Shown in pieces: positions 45,507 through 53,848 of a stretch of DNA of 64,000 nt (position 1 is its first letter; each line of letters opens with the position of its first letter). The notes beneath the pieces were generated by a model. The model was not told where the DNA came from. It saw nothing but the letters and a program-made list of their open reading frames with translations, and ran no database searches. The DNA is from Lachnospiraceae bacterium. Its GTDB lineage: Bacteria; Bacillota; Clostridia; Lachnospirales; Lachnospiraceae. The position numbers and the translations under genes are program-made. The stretch lies in assembly GCA_902363675.1 (NCBI GenBank), contig CABJAV010000014.1, positions 19,779-83,778 on the forward strand. The letters are read 5' to 3'.

Positions 45507-47180
45507 ATGATTAGTGATAACGCAAGAAGCGGAATGCAGCAGGCTCCGGCACGAAGCCTTTTTAATGCATTAGGATTTACCGCAGAAGAATTAAAAAAGC
45601 CAATGGTCGGAATCGTAAGCTCATACAATGAGATTGTTCCGGGACATATGAACATTGATAAAATCGTTAACGCTGTAAAGCTTGGAGTTGCAGAGGCCGG
45701 CGGTGTACCGGTTGTATTCCCTGCAATCGCAGTATGTGACGGTATTGCAATGGGACACGTTGGAATGAAGTATTCTCTTGTTACAAGAGATCTTATCGCA
45801 GATTCCACAGAGTGTATGGCAATCGCACATCAGTTTGATGCACTTGTTATGGTCCCAAACTGTGACAAGAATGTACCGGGACTTCTGATGGCAGCCGCAA
45901 GACTGAACCTCCCTACCGTATTTGTATCCGGTGGTCCGATGCTTGCTGGTCATGTAAAAGGCAAAAAGAGAAGTCTTTCTTCTATGTTTGAGGCTGTTGG
46001 TTCTTATGCGGCAGGAACAATGACAGAAGAAGATGTTACAGAATATGAGAATAAAGTATGTCCGACATGCGGATCATGCTCCGGTATGTATACCGCGAAT
46101 TCTATGAACTGTCTGACAGAGGCTCTTGGTATGGGCCTTCGTGGAAATGGAACAATTCCGGCTGTATATTCTGAGAGAATCAAACTTGCGAAACATGCAG
46201 GTATGGCAGTTATGGATATGTTCAATAAAAATATCCGTGCTCGAGATATTATTACAAAAGAATCCATCTTAAATGCACTGACGGTTGATATGGCGCTGGG
46301 ATGTTCTACAAACTCCATGTTACATCTGCCGGCAATTGCACATGAGATCGGCTTTGATTTTGATATCAGTTTTGCGAACCCGATCAGTGAGAAGACTCCG
46401 AACTTATGTCATCTTGCTCCGGCAGGTCCTACCTATATGGAAGACTTAAATGAGGCCGGCGGTGTTTATGCAGTAATGAAAGAACTTGCAGACATCGGAT
46501 TATTAAATACAGACTGTATGACAGTTACCGGAAAGACAATCGGAGAGAATATTGCAAATGCCGTAAACCTTGATCCGGAAGTTATTCGTCCGGTAGACAA
46601 TCCATACAGCAAGACAGGTGGACTTGCAGTTCTCAAAGGAAATCTTGCGCCTGACGGATCTGTTGTAAAGCGTTCCGCAGTCGTAGATGAAATGATGGTT
46701 CATGAAGGACCGGCCCGTGTCTTTGAATGTGAGGAAGATGCGATTGCTGCAATTAAGGGCGGCAAGATCGTAGAGGGAGACGTTGTAGTTATCCGCTATG
46801 AGGGACCAAAGGGCGGACCGGGTATGAGAGAAATGTTAAATCCTACTTCTGCAATCGCAGGAATGGGACTTGGAAGTTCGGTAGCTTTGATTACGGACGG
46901 ACGTTTCTCCGGTGCATCGAGAGGTGCATCCATCGGACACGTTTCGCCGGAAGCAGCAGTCGGCGGACCAATCGCTCTGGTAGAAGAAGGCGACATCATC
47001 AAGATCAACATTCCAGAGATGACACTGAATGTTGATGTATCGGATGAAGAACTGGCAACACGTCGTGCAAAATGGCAGCCAAGAGAGCCAAAAGTTACAA
47101 CAGGTTACTTAAAGAGATATGCATCCTTAGTTACATCTGGAAACCGTGGAGCTGTACTCGAAATTAAGGATGAGAAGTAG
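45507..47180 (+). CDS. ilvD: Dihydroxy-acid dehydratase
   Basis: Iron-sulfur enzyme forming the 2-keto acids of valine and isoleucine synthesis. The 557 residues carry the cluster cysteines in PNCDKNVPG and [18 protein letters not shown], plus GGPMLAGH and [26 protein letters not shown] precedes the ATG. Lies 27 bp after leuB. Confidence 0.97.
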   Translation: MISDNARSGMQQAPARSLFNALGFTAEELKKPMVGIVSSYNEIVPGHMNIDKIVNAVKLGVAEAGGVPVVFPAIAVCDGIAMGHVGMKYSLVTRDLIADSTECMAIAHQFDALVMVPNCDKNVPGLLMAAARLNLPTVFVSGGPMLAGHVKGKKRSLSSMFEAVGSYAAGTMTEEDVTEYENKVCPTCGSCSGMYTANSMNCLTEALGMGLRGNGTIPAVYSERIKLAKHAGMAVMDMFNKNIRARDIITKESILNALTVDMALGCSTNSMLHLPAIAHEIGFDFDISFANPISEKTPNLCHLAPAGPTYMEDLNEAGGVYAVMKELADIGLLNTDCMTVTGKTIGENIANAVNLDPEVIRPVDNPYSKTGGLAVLKGNLAPDGSVVKRSAVVDEMMVHEGPARVFECEEDAIAAIKGGKIVEGDVVVIRYEGPKGGPGMREMLNPTSAIAGMGLGSSVALITDGRFSGASRGASIGHVSPEAAVGGPIALVEEGDIIKINIPEMTLNVDVSDEELATRRAKWQPREPKVTTGYLKRYASLVTSGNRGAVLEIKDEK

Positions 47181-47202
47181 ATAGAAATTAGAGGATTATA
47201 AA

Positions 47203-48882
47203 ATGCAGTTAACAGGATCACAAGTTATTATCGAGTGTTTAAAGGAACAGGGTGTGGATACCGTATTCGGATATCCGGGCGGAGCGATTTTGAACGTCTA
47301 TGATGAGTTATACAAGCATCCGGAAATCAAACATGTGTTGACATCTCATGAGCAGGGAGCTTCCCATGCGGCTGACGGATATGCACGCAGCACAGGTAAA
47401 GTTGGTGTCTGTATGGCTACAAGCGGACCGGGAGCAACCAACCTCGTCACAGGAATCGCTACTGCATATATGGATTCAATTCCGATCGTAGCAATCACTT
47501 GTAATGTTGGTGTTTCCCTGCTTGGAAAAGACAGCTTTCAGGAGATTGATATTGCAGGTATTACAACACCAATCACAAAATACAGTTTTATTGTAAAGGA
47601 TGTCACAAAGCTTGCAGATACTATCCGCCGGGCATTTTCTATTGCACGTAAGGGACGTCCGGGTCCGGTCCTTGTGGATATCACAAAGGACGTAACCGCA
47701 AATAAAGTAGATTATGTAAAGCAGGAGCCTGTATTTACACAGCCGGATTGCTCTGCTTTTACCGAAGAAGACATTGATAAAGCAATCCATATGATTGAAA
47801 AGGCAAAAAAGCCATACATATTCGTAGGTGGTGGCGCTATTCTTTCGGGCGCAAGTGAGACGTTAAAAGCATTTGTTGAAAAAGTAGATGCACCAGTATG
47901 TGACACACTTATGGGTAAAGGCGCATATGATGGTACATCAGCAAATTATACCGGAATGCTTGGAATGCATGGAACAAAGACATCGAATCTGGGTGTGAGC
48001 GAATGTGATCTTCTGATTGCAATCGGTGTACGTTTTTCGGATCGTGTATTTGGTAATCCAAAGAAATTTGCAAAACAGGCAAAGATTTTACAGATCGATA
48101 TCGATCCGGTTGAAATTAATAAAAATATTATTGTAAACCACAGTATTGTCGGGGATGTAGCAATTGTCCTTAACATACTGAACGAAAAGTTAGGAAAGCA
48201 GAGTCATACAGAGTGGCTTTCCCATATTGCAGAATATCAGAAGCAGTATCCATTGACTTTCCCGAAAGAGGGACTGAGTGGTCCGTTTATGATTGCAAAG
48301 ATTTATGAGATGGCAAAAGATGCAATCATAGTTACAGAAGTCGGACAGCATCAGATGTGGGCTGCACAGTATTTTAAATACAGCAAACCAAGAACGCTGT
48401 TGACATCCGGAGGGCTTGGCACGATGGGATATGGACTGGGCGCAGCCATCGGTGCGCAGACTGCAAATCCGGATAAGCAGGTAATCAATATTGCCGGAGA
48501 CGGATGTTTCCGTATGAATATGAATGAACTTGCGACAGCATCAAGACAAAAGCTTCCTTTGATTGAAGTGATTGTCAATAACCATGTACTCGGAATGGTC
48601 CGCCAGTGGCAGACACTTTTCTATAAAGAACATTATTCCGCAACTGTTTTGGATGATGGTGTGGATTATGTAAAGATTGCAGAGGCAATGGGAGCGACCG
48701 CCCGTCGTGTTACGACACAGGAAGAGTTTGTTGCAGCATTCAAAGAAGCGCTTGCATGTAAGACTCCGTTCGTCATTGATGCAATCATTGATTCGGATGA
48801 CAAGGTATGGCCGATGGTCGCACCGGGAGCTCCAATCAGCGAATGTTTTGATGGAAAAGATCTCGAGAATAAAAATGCGTAA
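47203..48882 (+). CDS. ilvB: Acetolactate synthase, large catalytic subunit
   Basis: ThDP- and FAD-dependent enzyme condensing pyruvate to acetolactate. The 559 residues show FGYPGGAILNVYDEL, the catalytic glutamate in HEQGASHAADGYAR, FQEIDIAGIT, and the ThDP motif GDGCFRMNMNELATA..NN. It is of the biosynthetic AHAS type. No small regulatory subunit (ilvN/ilvH) lies beside it, so that gene must be elsewhere or missing. Confidence 0.95.
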   Translation: MQLTGSQVIIECLKEQGVDTVFGYPGGAILNVYDELYKHPEIKHVLTSHEQGASHAADGYARSTGKVGVCMATSGPGATNLVTGIATAYMDSIPIVAITCNVGVSLLGKDSFQEIDIAGITTPITKYSFIVKDVTKLADTIRRAFSIARKGRPGPVLVDITKDVTANKVDYVKQEPVFTQPDCSAFTEEDIDKAIHMIEKAKKPYIFVGGGAILSGASETLKAFVEKVDAPVCDTLMGKGAYDGTSANYTGMLGMHGTKTSNLGVSECDLLIAIGVRFSDRVFGNPKKFAKQAKILQIDIDPVEINKNIIVNHSIVGDVAIVLNILNEKLGKQSHTEWLSHIAEYQKQYPLTFPKEGLSGPFMIAKIYEMAKDAIIVTEVGQHQMWAAQYFKYSKPRTLLTSGGLGTMGYGLGAAIGAQTANPDKQVINIAGDGCFRMNMNELATASRQKLPLIEVIVNNHVLGMVRQWQTLFYKEHYSATVLDDGVDYVKIAEAMGATARRVTTQEEFVAAFKEALACKTPFVIDAIIDSDDKVWPMVAPGAPISECFDGKDLENKNA

Positions 48883-48918
48883 GTAACAAATTAATGTAAA
48901 TATAGGAGGAAGTTAGAA

Positions 48919-50001
48919 ATGAGCAGAGTGTACAATTTCTCAGCAGGACCGGCTGTATTGCCGGAAGAGGTACTCAAAGAGGCAGCAGATGAGATGTTAG
49001 ATTACAAGGGATGTGGAATGTCCGTTATGGAAATGAGCCACAGATCTAAAGTTTTCGATGACATCATTAAAGATGCAGAGAAAGATTTAAGAGAGTTAAT
49101 GAACATTCCAGATAATTACAAGGTAATGTTCTTACAGGGAGGAGCATCCCAGCAGTTTGCCGCAGTTCCAATGAACCTGATGAAGAATAAGAAAGCTGGA
49201 TATATCGTAACAGGCCAGTGGGCAAAGAAAGCTTTCCAGGAAGCAAAGATGTATGGAGAAGCCATTGAGCTTGCATCCTCTGCAGACGAGACATTCTCTT
49301 ATATTCCGGATTGTTCTGATCTTGATATTCCGGAAGATCTGGATTATGTATACATTTGTGAGAACAACACAATTTACGGAACAAAATACAAAAAGCTTCC
49401 AAACACAAAAGGAAAGACTTTAGTAGCAGACGTATCTTCCTGCTTCTTATCTGAGCCGGTTGATGTAGAAAAGTATGGTGTAATCTATGGTGGTGTACAG
49501 AAGAACGTAGGACCTGCAGGTGTTGTTATCGTAATTGCACGTGAGGATCTGATTACAGATGATGTACTTCCGGGTACACCAACCATGTTAAAGTGGAAGA
49601 CACAGGCAGACAATGACAGTCTTTATAATACACCTCCATGCTACGGCATCTATATCTGTGGTAAGGTATTTAAGTGGATCAAGAAGATGGGCGGCTTAGA
49701 GGAAATGAAGAAGCGCAACATTGAAAAGGCAGAAATCCTTTACAATTACTTAGATGAGAGCAAGATGTTCAAGGGAACTGTCCGCAAAGAAGATCGTTCT
49801 CTGATGAACGTTCCATTTGTAACAGGAGACAAGGATCTGGATGCAAAATTCGTTAAAGAGGCAACAGAAGCTGGATTCGTTAACTTAAAGGGACATCGTA
49901 CAGTTGGTGGTATGAGAGCTTCTATCTACAATGCTATGCCTAAGGAAGGTGTAGAGAAGCTAGTTGAGTTCATGAAGAAGTTTGAGAAGGAGAATGCTTA
50001 A
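48919..50001 (+). CDS. serC: Phosphoserine aminotransferase
   Basis: PLP enzyme for the second step of serine synthesis. The 360 residues begin SRVYNFSAGPAVLPEEVL and show SHRSK, QGGASQQFAAVPMNL, ADVSSCFLSEP, the PLP lysine in YGGVQKNVGPAGV, and GHRTVGGMRASIYNA. AGGAGGAAG precedes the ATG. serA follows with one base between stop and start. Confidence 0.97.
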   Translation: MSRVYNFSAGPAVLPEEVLKEAADEMLDYKGCGMSVMEMSHRSKVFDDIIKDAEKDLRELMNIPDNYKVMFLQGGASQQFAAVPMNLMKNKKAGYIVTGQWAKKAFQEAKMYGEAIELASSADETFSYIPDCSDLDIPEDLDYVYICENNTIYGTKYKKLPNTKGKTLVADVSSCFLSEPVDVEKYGVIYGGVQKNVGPAGVVIVIAREDLITDDVLPGTPTMLKWKTQADNDSLYNTPPCYGIYICGKVFKWIKKMGGLEEMKKRNIEKAEILYNYLDESKMFKGTVRKEDRSLMNVPFVTGDKDLDAKFVKEATEAGFVNLKGHRTVGGMRASIYNAMPKEGVEKLVEFMKKFEKENA

Positions 50002-50002
50002 A

Positions 50003-51166
50003 ATGTATAATTATACTTGTTTAAATCCAATCGCCGGTGTTGGCTTGGATTTGTTTTCAGAAGATTATAAGAAGGTAGATGAGCTGGCAGGAGCTGATGC
50101 TGCATTAGTTAGAAGTGCGGCTATGCATGATATGGATCTGCCGGATTCTTTACTGGCTGTTGCCCGCGCTGGCGCAGGTGTAAACAATATTCCACTTGAT
50201 AAATGTGCAGACAAAGGTATTGTTGTATTCAACACACCAGGTGCAAATGCAAACGGTGTTAAAGAACTGGTTTTTGCTGGAATGCTTTATGCATCCCGTG
50301 ACATCGTAGGTGGCATCGACTGGTGTCTTGCAAACCAGAATGATGAGAACATTGCAAAGACTGCAGAAAAGCAGAAAAAGAATTTTGCAGGAACTGAGAT
50401 TTCCGGAAAGAAACTTGGTGTCATTGGTCTTGGAGCAATCGGTGTACTCGTTGCAAATGCAGCAACACATCTTGGAATGGAAGTATATGGATATGATCCA
50501 TATATCTCTGTAAATGCAGCATGGAACTTATCAAGAAGCGTTAAGCATATCAGCAACGTAGAAGATATTTACAAAGAGTGTGATTTTATCACAATTCATG
50601 TACCACTTCTTGATTCTACAAAGAAGATGATCGATGCAAAGGCGATTGCAATGATGAAGCCAACCGCTATCGTATTGAATTTCGCAAGAGACCTTCTGGT
50701 AGACGAAGAGGCTATGGTAGATGCACTTGCAGCAGGAAAGATTAAGAAATATGTTTCTGATTTCCCAAATACAACAACGGTTGGTGCAAAGGGATGTATC
50801 GTTACACCACACCTTGGAGCTTCTACAGCAGAGTCTGAGGACAATTGTGCAATCATGGCTGTTCGTGAAATTCGTGATTACATGGAGAATGGTAATATTA
50901 CACATTCTGTGAACTTCCCGGATTGTAATATGGCTGCATGCACAACTGCCGGACGTATCGGTATCCTTCACAAGAATGTAAAGGGAATGATCGCACAGTA
51001 TACAACCATTCTCGGTGAGGCAGATATCAACGTGGCAGATATGACAAACAAAGCAAAAGGTGATTATGCATACGCACTGATCGACGTTGATTCTCCAGTT
51101 ACTGATGAAGTAGTTGAAAAATTAAAAGTAATCGATGATGTATTACGTGTACGTGTAATCAAGTAA
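50003..51166 (+). CDS. serA: D-3-phosphoglycerate dehydrogenase
   Basis: First enzyme of serine synthesis. The 387 residues contain GAGVNNIPL, the NAD-binding GVIGLGAIGVLVANAA, HVPLLDSTKKMID, FARDLLVDEEA, the catalytic histidine in TPHLGASTAESEDNCA, and a C-terminal ACT domain (about 315-387; INVADMTNKAKGDYAYALID) for possible serine feedback. It is a short form without the ASB domain. Start 50003 is chosen by AAGGAG upstream and family N-terminus. Confidence 0.96.
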   Translation: MYNYTCLNPIAGVGLDLFSEDYKKVDELAGADAALVRSAAMHDMDLPDSLLAVARAGAGVNNIPLDKCADKGIVVFNTPGANANGVKELVFAGMLYASRDIVGGIDWCLANQNDENIAKTAEKQKKNFAGTEISGKKLGVIGLGAIGVLVANAATHLGMEVYGYDPYISVNAAWNLSRSVKHISNVEDIYKECDFITIHVPLLDSTKKMIDAKAIAMMKPTAIVLNFARDLLVDEEAMVDALAAGKIKKYVSDFPNTTTVGAKGCIVTPHLGASTAESEDNCAIMAVREIRDYMENGNITHSVNFPDCNMAACTTAGRIGILHKNVKGMIAQYTTILGEADINVADMTNKAKGDYAYALIDVDSPVTDEVVEKLKVIDDVLRVRVIK

Positions 51167-51181
51167 TAATGGAGAAAATAT

Positions 51182-52447
51182 ATGGCTAAGATAAAACCAT
51201 TTATATGTGTAAGACCTGCAGTGGACAAAGTGGCAGAAATCGCTGCGCTTCCATACGATGTATACAATCGTGCGGAGGCAAAAGCGGTTGTAGAGAAAAA
51301 TCCACAATCATTTCTGGCAATTGACCGTGCAGAGACACAGTTTCCGGATGATGTAGATACTTATGATGCAAGAGTTTATCAGAAAGCACATGATATGTTA
51401 TGTGACTGGATTGCGAAAGGCGCGTTTATTCGTGATGAGCAGAGAGCATACTATGTTTATGAGCTTACCATGGATGGAAGAGTACAGACTGGAATTACAG
51501 CCTGTGCTTCCATCGATGATTATGCCAACAATGTCATCAAGAAACATGAAAATACCCGTGCGGACAAAGAGCAGGATCGCATCAATCATGTAGATACCTG
51601 CAGCGCACAGACTGGTCCAATCTTTCTTGCATATCGTTCCAATGATGTCATTCGGGAAATTGTAAAGAAGACAAAAGAAGGTTTGGCATTATATGATTTT
51701 ACGGCAGAGGACGGTATTCGTCACCGCGTGTTTAAAATAAGTGATCCAGCAGATGTTGCAGCAATTGAGAAAGCATTTGATGGTATTCAGGAGATTTATA
51801 TTGCTGATGGTCATCATCGTGCGGCTTCCGCTGTAAAAGTTGGATTCAAGCGTCGCGAGGAGCATCCGGATTATGATGGAACGGAAGAGTTTAACTATTT
51901 TCTTTCCGTATTATTCCCGGATGAGGAACTGATGATCATGGATTATAACCGTGTGGTCAAAGACTTAAACGAAATGAGTGAGGAGCAGTTCCTTGCAAAG
52001 ATGAATGACCTTTTCGTTGTTTCACAGATTGGTGGAACGATTGGCGATGATTTTTCGGAGAGTGCGGTTCGTCCGGATAAGAAGGGTGACTTTGCAATGT
52101 TCATCGGTGATAAGTGGTATCGTTGCAGCATGAAACCTTCCGATATTCCGAATGATCCGGTGGAAGGACTTGATGTGTCTGTATTGCAGAACCTGCTTTT
52201 AGCACCGGTGCTTGGAATCGGCGATCCAAAGACAGATAAACGTATTGATTTCGTTGGAGGAATCCGCGGTCTTACAGAGCTTGAGAAACGTTGCCATACC
52301 GATTGCAAGGTTGCATTTGCAATGTATCCGACTTCCATTCAGGAGCTTTTTGCTGTGGCTGATGCAGACAGACTGATGCCACCGAAGTCAACCTGGTTTG
52401 AGCCGAAGCTTCGTAGTGGTTTGTTTATTCACGAAATTGAAAAATAA
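51182..52447 (+). CDS. DUF1015 family protein
   Basis: A 421-residue conserved protein of unknown activity. It opens with KIKPFICVRPAVDKV and ALPYDVYN and carries IADGHHRAASAVK (about residue 210), a motif like the DGHHR signature of the ParB/SbnI/SerK-type serine kinases, and KHENTRADKEQDRINHVDTC. It follows serA by 15 bp with no terminator, and no phosphoserine phosphatase (serB) is in the window, so a role in serine or phosphoserine metabolism is likely; the exact reaction is inference. Confidence 0.85.
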   Translation: MAKIKPFICVRPAVDKVAEIAALPYDVYNRAEAKAVVEKNPQSFLAIDRAETQFPDDVDTYDARVYQKAHDMLCDWIAKGAFIRDEQRAYYVYELTMDGRVQTGITACASIDDYANNVIKKHENTRADKEQDRINHVDTCSAQTGPIFLAYRSNDVIREIVKKTKEGLALYDFTAEDGIRHRVFKISDPADVAAIEKAFDGIQEIYIADGHHRAASAVKVGFKRREEHPDYDGTEEFNYFLSVLFPDEELMIMDYNRVVKDLNEMSEEQFLAKMNDLFVVSQIGGTIGDDFSESAVRPDKKGDFAMFIGDKWYRCSMKPSDIPNDPVEGLDVSVLQNLLLAPVLGIGDPKTDKRIDFVGGIRGLTELEKRCHTDCKVAFAMYPTSIQELFAVADADRLMPPKSTWFEPKLRSGLFIHEIEK

Positions 52448-52457
52448 AATAGCAATT

Positions 52458-52482
52458 AGGGTGTAGGGAAATCCTATGCCCT
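52458..52482 (+). terminator. Terminator of the leuB-DUF1015 operon
   Basis: AGGGTGTAGG (52458-52467) pairs along its length, with two G-U pairs, with CCTATGCCCT (52473-52482), followed by TTTTCTTA. Confidence 0.8.
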
Positions 52483-52514
52483 TTTTCTTACTTTAATAAT
52501 ATAACGGAGGAACT

Positions 52515-53390
52515 ATGCAGACACAATTTGATACAGAAGCACAATTGATTCAGGAGGTATCGAACAATCCGGGCGTGATCCGGACATATTTAGAAGGAAT
52601 GGTGCCTTCGCTTCTCAGTTTTCTTGTACAACTGATTGTTGCAATCCTTGTACTTTTGATTGGAAGCAGAATCATTAAATTTTTGCTTAAATTGCTACGG
52701 AAGTCACTGGATCGAAGCAGAGTGGAGACAGGAGTTGTTACCTTTTTATGTTCACTTGTGAAATACTCACTTTATTTTATGCTGGCCATGATTATTCTGG
52801 CACAGTTTGGCGTGACAACAAGCTCGGTGGTAGCGGTGCTTGGATCGGCAGGACTGACACTTGGACTTGCTTTGCAGGGAAGTCTGTCAAATTTCGCAGG
52901 CGGCGTGCTGATTCTTTTGCTAAAGCCGTTTGTTGTAGGCGATTATATTGTCGATGGAGCGACCGGACAGGAAGGAACAGTATCGGCGATTACGATTTTT
53001 TATACGAAATTGTTGACAATAGACAACCGTATAATCATGATTCCAAACGGAACATTGTCAAATTCAAGTATTACGAATGCCAGCCATATGGAAAAACGTA
53101 GAATTGATCTGCTGATCGGGGTTTCCTATGAGGCAAATCTTGCAGAGGTAAAACAGGTGCTGGCAGAAGTTGTAAAAAAACAGGAAAAAGTGTTGCCGGA
53201 TGAGCAGGTTGATATATATGTATCGGAATTGGCTGATTCTTCGGTACAGATGGGCGTTCGTGTATGGGTGAAAAATGAAGATTACTGGCCGACCCGTTGG
53301 AAGATGACGGAAGAAATCAAAAATGCACTGGATGAAAGCAAAATTTCGATTCCGTTTCCGCAGATGGATGTTACGATCAAAAACCAGTAG
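52515..53390 (+). CDS. mscS: Small-conductance mechanosensitive channel, MscS family
   Basis: Membrane channel opening under hypoosmotic stress. The 291 residues have an N-terminal helix, three membrane helices (about 33-60, 77-98, 103-130) with the pore-lining SAGLTLGLALQGSLSNFAGGVLIL and the beta-domain signature VVGDYIV, IPNGTLSNSSITNAS. Size is that of E. coli MscS. ACGGAGGAAC precedes the ATG. Transcribed alone after the serine operon terminator. Confidence 0.94.
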   Translation: MQTQFDTEAQLIQEVSNNPGVIRTYLEGMVPSLLSFLVQLIVAILVLLIGSRIIKFLLKLLRKSLDRSRVETGVVTFLCSLVKYSLYFMLAMIILAQFGVTTSSVVAVLGSAGLTLGLALQGSLSNFAGGVLILLLKPFVVGDYIVDGATGQEGTVSAITIFYTKLLTIDNRIIMIPNGTLSNSSITNASHMEKRRIDLLIGVSYEANLAEVKQVLAEVVKKQEKVLPDEQVDIYVSELADSSVQMGVRVWVKNEDYWPTRWKMTEEIKNALDESKISIPFPQMDVTIKNQ

Positions 53391-53410
53391 GATAATGCCC
53401 GTGTAGCTGG

Positions 53411-53439
53411 TTGACACAATACTTTCGATGTGCTAATCT
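53411..53439 (+). promoter_or_regulatory. Sigma-A promoter of the cold-shock gene
   Basis: Perfect TTGACA (53411-53416), 17 bp, TAATCT (53434-53439); leader of about 59 bases. Confidence 0.65.
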
Positions 53440-53452
53440 TGTAACTGTGAGC

Positions 53453-53470
53453 GTGTATGTTCGCATACAC
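53453..53470 (+). promoter_or_regulatory. UUCG-capped hairpin in the cold-shock leader
   Basis: GTGTATG-TTCG-CATACAC, a seven-pair stem with a stable UUCG loop, near the expected 5' end of the mRNA. Structured leaders control some csp genes by temperature; 5' stabilisation is the simpler reading. Confidence 0.6.
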
Positions 53471-53504
53471 AAAGAAAGTTAAGAGGTACAGGAGGAAGTT
53501 AGTT

Positions 53505-53708
53505 ATGCAGCAGGGAACAGTTAAGTGGTTTAATGCGAAAAAGGGTTATGGTTTTATCTCAGATGAGGCGGGAAATGATGTATTTGTTCATTTTTCAGCA
53601 TTGAATATGGACGGATTCAAAGAGTTAAAAGACGGCGAGAAGGTTGAATTTGAAGTGACAGATGGTGCTAAGGGACCACAGGCTGCAAATGTAACACGTC
53701 TTGCTTAG
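53505..53708 (+). CDS. Cold-shock protein, CspA family
   Basis: A 67-residue single-domain RNA chaperone. [16 protein letters not shown] contains RNP1 (KGYGFI) and DVFVHFSAL is RNP2; the protein ends [26 protein letters not shown] precedes the ATG at 53505, and family starts agree. Ends at a strong terminator. Confidence 0.96.
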   Translation: MQQGTVKWFNAKKGYGFISDEAGNDVFVHFSALNMDGFKELKDGEKVEFEVTDGAKGPQAANVTRLA

Positions 53709-53735
53709 AATTTTATAGATTCCATATAATAACTC

Positions 53736-53765
53736 AAAGACTATCACAATATCGTGATAGTCTTT
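53736..53765 (+). terminator. Terminator of the cold-shock gene
   Basis: AAAGACTATCAC (53736-53747) pairs perfectly with GTGATAGTCTTT (53754-53765), followed by TTATC. Confidence 0.9.
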
Positions 53766-53848
53766 TTATCTCATAGAAAAATGTCATAAATAGATGTTCG
53801 TTTTTTAGGGATAACAGAAAATATAAAAAGGTTAGAGGTACAAATTCT

